Assembly (NCBI GenBank): GCA_002367105.1
Contig: DFCS01000020.1
Location: 1 to 64,000 of the forward strand
DNA length: 64,000 nucleotides
Source of the DNA: Hungatella sp. UBA3048
GTDB lineage: Bacteria > Bacillota > Clostridia > Lachnospirales > Lachnospiraceae
Direction of reading: 5' to 3'
Shown here: positions 36,408-44,017 of the stretch, one piece after another
Layout of the letters: each line of letters begins with the position of its first letter
How positions within the stretch are numbered: position 1 is the first letter of the stretch
Translations under genes and position numbers: made by a program
Notes under the pieces: model-generated
Databases searched by the model: none
The model's input: only the letters and a program-made list of their open reading frames with translations
What the model was told of the DNA's origin: nothing

Positions 36408-37262
36408 ATGAAGAAAAGTGAATTATTCAGAAGGATGAAAAAATCCAAATTCTTTATTATTGGCTCGCTGATCGCAGTAATTGTTATTTTGGCAGCCTTT
36501 ACTTCACCGCTGTTTGTGGTTCATGACCCGATTCAGTCAGATTTACGCAAGAGGCTCATATCGCCGGAGTTTTTGGCAGGCGGCATTCATGGACATATTT
36601 TAGGCACGGATGCCCTGGGGCAGGATATTTTCACCCGATTGGTTATGGGCTGCCGTATTTCCCTGTTGATCGCGGCTGCCGGCGTGTTGATTCCGGCAGT
36701 GATTGGAACGGCACTGGGAGCCATCGCCGGTTATTTTGGCGGAGCTATCGACAATGTGATTATGCGTATCTGTGACATACAGCTCTCGATTCCGACTATG
36801 GTGCTAGCGATTACGGTTATGGCAATCTTCGGCAATAGCGTCCCCAATCTGTTGCTGGTGTTGGCTGTTGTTGGCTGGACTTCTTATACCAGGGTTGTGC
36901 GGGGAAGCGTTATGGGCATCCGCAATTCGGAGTTTATTCAGGCATCCAGGGTGCTGGGGGCGTCCAATTCCAGGATCCTGATTACCCAGATTCTGCCCTG
37001 TGTACTGACGCCTTTGATTATTCTCATGAGCCAGCAGATCGGTTTTGTTATCCTGACAGAAGCAAACTTAAGCTTTCTGGGTATGGGAGTTCCGCTGCCG
37101 CAGCCGTCTCTTGGTTCCATGATTGCCGATGGCCGGGAATACATTGCGACAGCTCCCTGGACTGTTGTGGTTCCGGGTGTGACTCTTATGATTATCGTGC
37201 TGGCGTTTAATTTCCTTGGTGATGGAGTGCGGGACATCCTTGATCCAAAGAATAAAGATTAG
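36408..37262 (+). CDS. ABC importer permease, DppC/OppC type
   Basis: A 284-residue permease with an N-terminal helix (FFIIGSLIAVIVILAAFTSP), the DppC signature HILGTDALGQDIFTRLVMG and the EAA loop (FIQASRVLGASNSRILITQI). It pairs with the DppB-type permease. AGGAGGGGG lies immediately before the start, and the following ATPase gene starts 18 nt after its stop. Confidence 0.93.
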   Translation: MKKSELFRRMKKSKFFIIGSLIAVIVILAAFTSPLFVVHDPIQSDLRKRLISPEFLAGGIHGHILGTDALGQDIFTRLVMGCRISLLIAAAGVLIPAVIGTALGAIAGYFGGAIDNVIMRICDIQLSIPTMVLAITVMAIFGNSVPNLLLVLAVVGWTSYTRVVRGSVMGIRNSEFIQASRVLGASNSRILITQILPCVLTPLIILMSQQIGFVILTEANLSFLGMGVPLPQPSLGSMIADGREYIATAPWTVVVPGVTLMIIVLAFNFLGDGVRDILDPKNKD

Positions 37263-37279
37263 GAACGGGGGAGTAAACG

Positions 37280-38245
37280 ATGGCTAAATTATTGGAGATA
37301 AAAGATCTGCAGGTGGAGTACAAAACCGGGCGGGCTACTGCAAAAGCGTTAAATGGAATTAATTTGTCGATTGAAAAAGGGGAAGCACTGGGACTGGTTG
37401 GTGAAACAGGGGCAGGTAAGACAACCATTGCACTTTCTGCTTTGAATTTGCTGCCTGCGGATGTAGGTAAAATCACAGGCGGTTCTATCTGCTTTGATGG
37501 GGAATCGGTGTTGGATATGAGTGCAAAGAGCCTGGAGGGGATGCGGGGCAACAAAATATCCATGATCTTCCAGAATCCCCTCAGTTCCCTGAATCCGTTG
37601 TTTACCGTTGGGGAGCAGATTTCCATGGTATTGCGGAAGCATGAAAATCTGAGCCAGAAGGAGGCCCTTAAAAAGGCGGAGAGTCTGCTGGAGATGGTTG
37701 GAATTGCCAAATACCGTCTTGAGGATTATCCCCATCAGTTTTCGGGCGGTATGCGTCAAAGGGTAGGTATTGCGGCTGCTCTGGCCTGCAATCCTGAGCT
37801 GCTGATCGCGGATGAGCCGACAACGGCGCTAGATGTTACGATTCAGGCACAGATTCTGGAGCTGATGAAAGAGCTGCAGAGAGAACGTTCCAGTTCCCTG
37901 CTGATGATTACCCACAACCTGGGAATTATCGCTGAGCTGTGCCAGAAGGTGGCGGTGATTTATGCCGGAACTATCATTGAGTATGGTACGGTCAGGGAGG
38001 TATTTACCAATCCGCAGCACTGGTATACCAAAGGTCTGCTGGGAGCGATTCCCAACCTGACGGGGCCGCGCAGCCGGCTGGCATTTATTCCGGGGAATGT
38101 GGCCAATGCCAATGAACTGCCGACCGGATGTAAGTTCCATCCCCGCTGCAGTTACTGCACAGAACAATGTAAGCAAGAGATGCCGGCGCTGCATGAATTT
38201 TCTGATGGTCATTTCGTTACATGCTGGGAGCGGGAGGGGCAGTGA
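37280..38245 (+). CDS. ABC importer ATPase, DppD/OppD type
   Basis: A 321-residue ATPase with Walker A GETGAGKTT, signature FSGGMRQRVG, Walker B LLIADEPTTALD, and the C-terminal oligopeptide-transporter (oligo_HPY) extension with its Cys motif (CKFHPRCSYCTEQC), which in this family can hold an Fe-S cluster. Cytosolic, bound to the permease pair. It is separated from the next ATPase gene by 2 nt. Confidence 0.94.
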   Translation: MAKLLEIKDLQVEYKTGRATAKALNGINLSIEKGEALGLVGETGAGKTTIALSALNLLPADVGKITGGSICFDGESVLDMSAKSLEGMRGNKISMIFQNPLSSLNPLFTVGEQISMVLRKHENLSQKEALKKAESLLEMVGIAKYRLEDYPHQFSGGMRQRVGIAAALACNPELLIADEPTTALDVTIQAQILELMKELQRERSSSLLMITHNLGIIAELCQKVAVIYAGTIIEYGTVREVFTNPQHWYTKGLLGAIPNLTGPRSRLAFIPGNVANANELPTGCKFHPRCSYCTEQCKQEMPALHEFSDGHFVTCWEREGQ

Positions 38246-38247
38246 AG

Positions 38248-39300
38248 ATGAATAATACAAATAAAAATCAACAGCAGCCTCTGATTGAGGTAGAGAATTT
38301 ATATAAGCACTTTAAGGTGAAAAATAAAGGGATGCTGCATGCTGTGGATGGTGTCAGCTTTTCTGTCCGGCAGGGGGAGACCCTTGGTCTGGTTGGCGAA
38401 TCCGGCTGCGGAAAATCTACGGTCGGTAATGTCATCATGCGCCTGCATCAGGCAACGGACGGAAAGGTGCTGTTCAAAGGAAATAATATACTTGATTCCA
38501 AAGGGCAGGAGAGTATGGATTATAAGAAGAAAATCCAGATTATCTTCCAGGACCCCTATTCCTCACTGAATCCGAAGAAGACCATTAACAGCATTATGCA
38601 GGAGGCTTACAGCATTCACAATTTAAGCTCCGGGACGGAGCGCCAGAAAAAGATAGAAGAGATAATCGAGCTGTGCGGCCTTGAAACGTATGTTTTGGAA
38701 AAATATCCCCACGAGCTGGACGGCGGCAAGCGGCAGCTTATCGGAATTGCCCGGGCGTTGTCACTGGGACCGGAGTTTATCGTCTGTGATGAGCCGGTAT
38801 CTTCTCTGGATGTTTCGGTTCAGGCAACGATTATCAATCTTTTGATGGATCTTCAGAAAAAAATGAACCTGTCCTTTTTGTTTATCTCCCATGATCTCAG
38901 TGTGGTTCGTCATATCTCTCAGCGGGTGGCAGTGATGTATCTTGGGCAGATTATCGAGATGGCGGATACGGATGATATTTTTGCGGATGCTTACCACCCA
39001 TATACGATTGCCCTGCTGTCGGCAGTGCCAAAGCTTGACTTTGATAACAAAAGCAGCCGTATTGTCTTAAAGGGTGATGTTCCAAGCCCGATCAATCCGC
39101 CGGAGGGATGCCGCTTTGCACCCCGGTGTTTTATGGCGGAGGAAATTTGTAAGAAAGAAAGACCGGAGCTGAAGCCGGTTGGAGAGGGTCATTGTGTTGC
39201 CTGTCATTTTTATCAGGAGTCACAGAAACGTGCCAGTGAGATTGAGCTTGGTACGGTGGCCAAAGTGGATGGAGGATCAGATGGATACAAGAATCAGTGA
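38248..39300 (+). CDS. ABC importer ATPase, DppF/OppF type
   Basis: A 350-residue ATPase with Walker A GESGCGKST, Walker B FIVCDEPVSSLD and an oligo_HPY tail (CRFAPRCFMAEEIC). The ABC signature reads LDGGKRQLIG instead of LSGGQRQ, an unusual Ser-to-Asp change that may make one of the two ATP sites degenerate. The start at 38248 has GGGAGGGG upstream, better than the earlier ATG at 38221 inside the previous gene. Its end overlaps the next gene by 20 nt. Confidence 0.92.
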   Translation: MNNTNKNQQQPLIEVENLYKHFKVKNKGMLHAVDGVSFSVRQGETLGLVGESGCGKSTVGNVIMRLHQATDGKVLFKGNNILDSKGQESMDYKKKIQIIFQDPYSSLNPKKTINSIMQEAYSIHNLSSGTERQKKIEEIIELCGLETYVLEKYPHELDGGKRQLIGIARALSLGPEFIVCDEPVSSLDVSVQATIINLLMDLQKKMNLSFLFISHDLSVVRHISQRVAVMYLGQIIEMADTDDIFADAYHPYTIALLSAVPKLDFDNKSSRIVLKGDVPSPINPPEGCRFAPRCFMAEEICKKERPELKPVGEGHCVACHFYQESQKRASEIELGTVAKVDGGSDGYKNQ

Positions 39301-40528
39301 TGTCAGAGTGATTTTTACCGCACCTGAGGGGATTAATCTGGCAGTAGTAAAGGTGGATACCAACCAGCCGGGACTTTATGGTTTGGGATGTGCAACATTT
39401 GCCTATCGGCATTTGGCAGTGAAAACGGTGGTTGATGAGTATTTAAAGCCGCTTTTGGTCGGGCGTGAGGTTGACCGGATCGAGGATCTGTGGCAGCTGA
39501 TGCACCAGAATGCTTATTGGCGGAATGGACCGATTGAGAACAATGCGGTCTCCGGTGTGGATATGGCGCTTTGGGATATCAAGGGTAAGATGGCGGGGAT
39601 GCCGGTGTATCAGTTGTTTGGTGGCAAATGTCGGGAGGGAATTCCGGTATACCGCCATGCGGACGGACGGGATGTGTCTGAGGTGTGTGACAATATCCTG
39701 AAGTTTCAGGCGATGGGAATCACCAATATCCGCTGCCAGTGCGGCGGCTATGGCGGCGACAGCTATGGAACGGTGCCGAAAACTGCACCTCTTGGAGCTT
39801 TGCCTGGGATTTATCTGGACTCAAAGGAATATATCCGCAATACCGTGAAGTTGTTTGAGGGAATACGGGCGGAGATTGGATATGAGATGAATCTGGTTCA
39901 CGATGTCCATGAGCGGATTGCCCCGATTGAGGCGATTAAGCTGGCACGGGCGCTGGAGCCGTTCGATTTATTCTTCCTGGAAGATCCGGTTCCCATTGAG
40001 CAGCTTCCCTGGCTGCGGAATTTACGGGCACAGACCAGCATTCCGATCGCAGAGGGTGAATTGTTTAATAACGGTGTGGAGTGGAAGCAGATGATCGCAG
40101 AGCAGCTGATTGACTTTATCCGGGTGCATATCAGCCAGGTTGGAGGAATTACTCCTGCTAAAAAGCTGCAGGTATTTGCGGAGCAATATGGCGTGAGGAC
40201 GGCATGGCATGGTCCTGGGGATATGTCACCGATTGCACATGCTGCAAATATTCATATTGATCTGGCGGCACCGAACTTTGGTGTTCAGGAGTGGTCAGGG
40301 ATCGAACCGCCGAACTTCGTGATTCAGGATTTAAAGGGACCGCACGGAGCATTACTGGAGGTGTTCCCGGGATTGCCGGAATTTAAGGATGGGTATGTGT
40401 ATGCCAATGACAAGCCGGGACTTGGTGTTGATATCAATGAGACAGAGGCGGCGAAATATCCGTGTGAGAACAGTGTTGTCACATGGACGCAGACAAGGCG
40501 CAGGGATGGTGCGCTGCAGACACCATAA
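39281..40528 (+). CDS. RspA/ManD-like sugar-acid dehydratase (enolase superfamily)
   Basis: A 415-residue mandelate-racemase-type enzyme of the RspA/D-mannonate dehydratase group. The N-terminal lid has AYWRNGPIENNAVSGVDMAL and WDIKGKMAGMPVYQLFGGK. The barrel carries the metal ligands in LVHDVHE, FFLEDPVP and IAEGELFNN, and the family loop AWHGPGDMSPIAHAAN. The start at 39281 (GGAGG 5 nt upstream) lies inside the end of the DppF gene, so translation is coupled. Known members dehydrate D-mannonate or D-gluconate to 2-keto-3-deoxygluconate; many RspA homologues are nearly inactive, so the substrate is unproven. Confidence 0.87.
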   Translation: MDTRISDVRVIFTAPEGINLAVVKVDTNQPGLYGLGCATFAYRHLAVKTVVDEYLKPLLVGREVDRIEDLWQLMHQNAYWRNGPIENNAVSGVDMALWDIKGKMAGMPVYQLFGGKCREGIPVYRHADGRDVSEVCDNILKFQAMGITNIRCQCGGYGGDSYGTVPKTAPLGALPGIYLDSKEYIRNTVKLFEGIRAEIGYEMNLVHDVHERIAPIEAIKLARALEPFDLFFLEDPVPIEQLPWLRNLRAQTSIPIAEGELFNNGVEWKQMIAEQLIDFIRVHISQVGGITPAKKLQVFAEQYGVRTAWHGPGDMSPIAHAANIHIDLAAPNFGVQEWSGIEPPNFVIQDLKGPHGALLEVFPGLPEFKDGYVYANDKPGLGVDINETEAAKYPCENSVVTWTQTRRRDGALQTP

Positions 40529-40548
40529 GAACGAAGGAGGATAATAAG

Positions 40549-41571
40549 ATGAAATCTTGTGTAATTACCAGTCCGTTTCACTTTGAAGTGAGAGAAGTAC
40601 CGATTCCGGAACCGAAGGCGGGAGAGGTGTTGATTCAGATGAAGGCTGCCGGTGTATGCGGCAGTGATATGCATATTTTTAAGGGTGAGAATCCCTGTTC
40701 CAGTTATCCTCTGGTGCCAGGACATGAGAATGCCGGAGTCATTGTCAAAGTTGGCGAAGGTGTGGAGAATGTGAAAGTTGGCGACCATGTGGTGGTTGAT
40801 TTGATTATTACATGTGGAACCTGTTATCAGTGTACTCATGGACGGGAGGAAGTCTGTGAGCAGGTACTGGTACGGGGAAGCGGAACAGATGGCGGCTGGA
40901 GAGAATACTTTACCGCTCCGGCAGATGATGTGTATAAGATAGAAGACAGTATTCCGTGGAAGGATGCGGCGCTGATTGAACCGATCGCCATCGGAGCACA
41001 TTGCACCAAGAGGGCAAGAGTTGTGGCTGATGATACGGTATTTATCTTGGGAACAGGAACGATCGGGACGATTATTTTGCAGGCTTGTAAGGTGCATGGT
41101 GCAAAAGTGATTTGCTGTGATATCGATGATAATCTTTTGGAGCGTGCTAAGGGATATGGTGCCGATTATGTGATTAACAGCAAGAGGGAGAATATTATTG
41201 AACGGATTGCCGAGATCACGGACGGTCATGGATGTACCGTTGCTTTTGACAGTGCCTGTTTCCCGGGCAGCCTGGCACTGGTAATGCAGTACGGAGTTGT
41301 CTGCAATGCGGGACGGGTGGTGCCATTAGGCTTTTGCGATAAACCGGAGGCGATCAGCCAGGCAGATATTAATAAGAGGGAACTGGATATTATCGGCACC
41401 CGCATGAGTGCTTACCAGTTTGAACCGGTGGCACAGAATATGGCGGACGGCAAATATCAGCTGGATGGTCTTGCAACCACATTTGTAAAATTCAGTGAGA
41501 TTGAGAAAGTGTTTGAGAATATTATCAATCCTGCTCCGGATGTGAAGAAGACCGTTATTTTATTTGATTAA
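40549..41571 (+). CDS. Zinc-dependent medium-chain alcohol/polyol dehydrogenase (RspB-like)
   Basis: A 340-residue MDR dehydrogenase. The catalytic zinc site is in GVCGSDMHIF and GHENAGVI. The structural-zinc region is only partly kept (TCGTCYQCTHGREEVC). The NAD-binding motif is GTGTIGTIILQACKVHG with Asp in CCDIDD, favouring NAD+. It is the usual partner of RspA-type dehydratases in RspAB pairs and probably oxidises a sugar alcohol or aldonate. AAGGAGG lies upstream; an earlier in-frame ATG at 40483 lies inside the dehydratase gene. Confidence 0.9.
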   Translation: MKSCVITSPFHFEVREVPIPEPKAGEVLIQMKAAGVCGSDMHIFKGENPCSSYPLVPGHENAGVIVKVGEGVENVKVGDHVVVDLIITCGTCYQCTHGREEVCEQVLVRGSGTDGGWREYFTAPADDVYKIEDSIPWKDAALIEPIAIGAHCTKRARVVADDTVFILGTGTIGTIILQACKVHGAKVICCDIDDNLLERAKGYGADYVINSKRENIIERIAEITDGHGCTVAFDSACFPGSLALVMQYGVVCNAGRVVPLGFCDKPEAISQADINKRELDIIGTRMSAYQFEPVAQNMADGKYQLDGLATTFVKFSEIEKVFENIINPAPDVKKTVILFD

Positions 41572-41585
41572 GGAGGGATATATCG

Positions 41586-42350
41586 ATGGTATCTGGTAAA
41601 TTTGATGTAACAGGAAAACATTGTATCGTAACCGGCGGTGCACAGGGGTTATCCCGTGGAATGGCCGAGGGATTGCTGGAAGCTGGGTGTAAAGTAGTTA
41701 TTGTGGATGTTCAGAAAGATAAACTGGCATCTGTGGTAGCGGATTATCAGTCTAAGGGATATGAGGCATTTGGTGTAGCCGGAAATCTGGCTGACCGTGC
41801 AGATATTGACCGTATTTTTGATGAATGTATGGAGATTCTGGAAGGACGCCTTGATGTGCTGATTCCGGCAGCAGGAGTACAGAGAAGACATCTGCCGGAG
41901 GAATTTCCCATGGAGGAGTGGGATCTGGTTATTAATATCAACCTGAATCATGTGTTTATTATGATCCAGAAAGCATTAAAGGTAATGCTGCAGCAGCCGA
42001 CCGGAGGTAAGATTATCAATATCGGTTCTATGGTTACCTGGTTTGGAGGGACAACGGTGCCGGCTTATACTGCAACTAAAGGGGCGGTATCACAGTTGAC
42101 CAAGAGCCTGGCGGTGGATTGCGCGGGGCGGAATATCAATATCAACTGCATTTGCCCGGGATATATGGATACAGAGATGTGTGCGAATATGACTCAGGAG
42201 CGCAAGGCTGAGTGTACACTGCGCATTCCTGCCGGGCGTTGGGGAACACCGGAAGATTTAAAAGGACCGGTATTGTTTTTGGCATCTTCTGCCTCAGATT
42301 ATTTGAATGGTGCAACCATTCCGGTTGACGGTGGTTATTTAGTGAAATAG
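41586..42350 (+). CDS. SDR-family oxidoreductase (gluconate 5-dehydrogenase/KduD-like)
   Basis: A 254-residue classical short-chain dehydrogenase: cofactor motif TGGAQGLSRGMAEGL, Asp in VIVDVQ (NAD preference), active-site Ser with YTATK (Tyr-x-x-x-Lys) and the C-terminal PVDGGYLVK. The sequence style resembles KduD and gluconate 5-dehydrogenases that interconvert keto-sugar acids. It is the last gene of the importer operon and supports uronate/aldonate catabolism. Confidence 0.92.
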   Translation: MVSGKFDVTGKHCIVTGGAQGLSRGMAEGLLEAGCKVVIVDVQKDKLASVVADYQSKGYEAFGVAGNLADRADIDRIFDECMEILEGRLDVLIPAAGVQRRHLPEEFPMEEWDLVININLNHVFIMIQKALKVMLQQPTGGKIINIGSMVTWFGGTTVPAYTATKGAVSQLTKSLAVDCAGRNININCICPGYMDTEMCANMTQERKAECTLRIPAGRWGTPEDLKGPVLFLASSASDYLNGATIPVDGGYLVK

Positions 42351-42642
42351 GAATGAAGATTGAAATGAAAAATTACAGGTGATTACAACCTACAGCCTTT
42401 ATGTCCCTGCTATGTGGTGGATTTCTGGGGTTATTCAGAAGACGCCCTGTCTATCCGACAGAAGCGCCAAGGAGTGACCTTACGCTTGCTAAGGCTTGTA
42501 CGATGGACGGCAGATGAAAAGTCTGCCGTTTTTTCGGTTTGCCAGGCATGGGCAAACTCTAGCAGGTGAAAGTCCTGAACATGCCCAGATAGTGGGGAGT
42601 GTATAGCTGAACTGCAGCAAAAATTATATCAATAGAAAAAAC
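42351..42642 (+). other. Intergenic region between the SDR gene and the accessory island
   Basis: It contains one terminator (42507-42534). A stretch around 42370-42560 is open in one frame (DFWGYSEDALSIRQKRQGVT) but unrecognised. The segment 42552-42590 (AGCAGGTGAAAGTCCTGA) faintly resembles group II intron domain text, with no reverse transcriptase nearby. It looks like junction debris at the edge of the island. Confidence 0.35.
42507..42534 (+). terminator. Intrinsic terminator before the Fic gene
   Basis: ACGGCAGA and TCTGCCGT pair around a 7-nt loop and run into six T. Confidence 0.85.
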
Positions 42643-42704
42643 GGAATATTAACAAGCTATAATTGAATAAATTGCTTGTTAATATTCCTATTGTTGTGTA
42701 TAAT
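42643..42704 (+). promoter_or_regulatory. Fic promoter overlapped by a perfect 15-bp inverted repeat
   Basis: GGAATATTAACAAGC (42643-42657) and GCTTGTTAATATTCC (42674-42688) are perfect inverted arms around a 16-nt spacer. The right arm contains the -35 TTGTTA (42676-42681), followed after 17 nt by TATAAT (42699-42704). A dimer bound to both arms would cover the promoter. The Fic protein itself has an HTH-like N-terminus and could bind here. Confidence 0.8.
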
Positions 42705-42739
42705 AAGGTTATTGGAACCGTACAAGGAGGTGCAATTAT

Positions 42740-43657
42740 TTGGAATTTATTAGCGTAAAACAAGCAGCTGAAAATTGGGGAATATCTGATCGCCGGGTTA
42801 GAGTACTTTGTGACCAAGGAAAAATTCCTGGAATTATAAAAATAGGCCGTTCGTATCAGATTCCTGTGAATGCTGTAAAGCCTGTTGATGGGCGCCAAAA
42901 TAGGCATAAGCAAATACCAAGTCAGTTTGCTCAAATATTTACTCAGGTTGATTCCTTGAAAAGTGAATTAAATCAGCGCCGTCCCCTCACACCAGGAGAA
43001 GTTAAACGTTTACGGGAAGAATTCTTAGTTGAATACACATATAATTCAAATGCCATTGAAGGGAATACTCTTACTCTTCAAGAAACTGCTATGGTTTTAG
43101 AGGGCATTACGATTGATAAGAAACCATTAAAAGATCATCTGGAAGCAGTAGGACATAGAGATGCGTTTATGTATATACAAGATTTGGTTAAAGATAAAAC
43201 ACCTTTTTCGGAGTATATTATCAAACAAATTCATACATTGGTATTAATGGATAGAGCAGAGGACAGAGGCATTTACCGTAGGATTCCTGTACGTATCATG
43301 GGGGCTTTTCATGTGCCGCCAGAACCTGTAATGGTTCCAGAATTGATGGAAAATCTTATTGGGGAATTTAGTAATAAAAGGTTGCATCCAATTGAGAATG
43401 CAGCAATTTTTCACCTGAAGTTTGAGGGGATACATCCTTTTGTCGATGGTAATGGCCGCACAGGCCGGTTACTTCTGAACTTATTTTTGATGGAGAACAG
43501 TTATCCGCCGATTAATGTGAAATTTATTGATCGCAAAAGGTATTATGAAGCTTTTGAAAGTTATTATCGTGATGGTTCATCACATGCAATGACAGAAATG
43601 ATTGCTAATTATCTGGAAGAACAGTTGCGTAATATCTTAAGCTATTTGGATTACTAG
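42740..43657 (+). CDS. Fic-family AMP-transferase-like protein with N-terminal HTH
   Basis: A 305-residue protein starting at TTG 42740, 9 nt after AAGGAGG. Residues 1-45 form a helix-turn-helix of excisionase/MerR style (SVKQAAENWGISDRRVRVLC). The inhibitory motif S103-N-A-I-E107-G precedes the Fic core, giving a class II (N-terminal) self-inhibited layout. The active-site loop HPFVDGNGRTGR (His232-Arg243) is complete, so the enzyme should be competent to transfer AMP (or another nucleotide moiety) to a protein hydroxyl. It is transcribed from its own operator-bearing promoter, upstream of the TerB/ATPase/helicase operon. Confidence 0.9.
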   Translation: MEFISVKQAAENWGISDRRVRVLCDQGKIPGIIKIGRSYQIPVNAVKPVDGRQNRHKQIPSQFAQIFTQVDSLKSELNQRRPLTPGEVKRLREEFLVEYTYNSNAIEGNTLTLQETAMVLEGITIDKKPLKDHLEAVGHRDAFMYIQDLVKDKTPFSEYIIKQIHTLVLMDRAEDRGIYRRIPVRIMGAFHVPPEPVMVPELMENLIGEFSNKRLHPIENAAIFHLKFEGIHPFVDGNGRTGRLLLNLFLMENSYPPINVKFIDRKRYYEAFESYYRDGSSHAMTEMIANYLEEQLRNILSYLDY

Positions 43658-43704
43658 CTTAAACCAATTCGTTTATAAAGTGGCTTCTTTTATGACCGAA
43701 TCAG

Positions 43705-43869
43705 CTACTTTTTGATCAGATTGTAAACTGGATTTACAATCTGATGGTTGGACTCCTTGGCGTCTTGGCTTCCGTCAACAGGGATAAAAATCGGTGCCTT
43801 GTTTTCTTTAATGTAGAGGAAATCAACAGCAAGAACATTTGTTTGCGTTATCCATAATAATATGGTATA
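43705..43869 (-). pseudogene. C-terminal fragment of an unrecognised protein
   Basis: The minus strand is open from 43869 to the TAG at 43707-43705 and reads coherently: NVLAVDFLYIKENKAPIFIP, then VDGSQDAKESNHQIVNPVYN and LIKK. There is no start codon with a ribosome site, and upstream is a stop. I do not recognise the family. It looks like the tail of a gene cut off when the neighbouring island was assembled. Confidence 0.45.
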
Positions 43870-44017
43870 TTATCTCTAACGGTTGCAATAAATATTTGTG
43901 ATGAAGATGATAATCGATAAAGTTTGTTTACATCTGTCAAAGATAGAAAGGAATAGTCTTTTAAGAGAGACAGCTTATATCAAAAAAAGGAGGTAGCGGG
44001 TATTTCTCGTAATTAAA

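Noticed and set aside
39179..39280. An upstream start for the RspA-like gene
   Set aside because: That stretch is coding in another frame for the DppF C-terminus; GGAGG and homology support 39281.
42552..42600. Group II intron
   Set aside because: The resemblance is limited to one short string; no reverse transcriptase, no domain V hairpin and no clear borders were found.
43719..43742. Inverted repeat GATTGTAAA/TTTACAATC as a terminator or att site
   Set aside because: It lies inside the coherent minus-strand coding fragment and has no T run or second copy; it is probably incidental.
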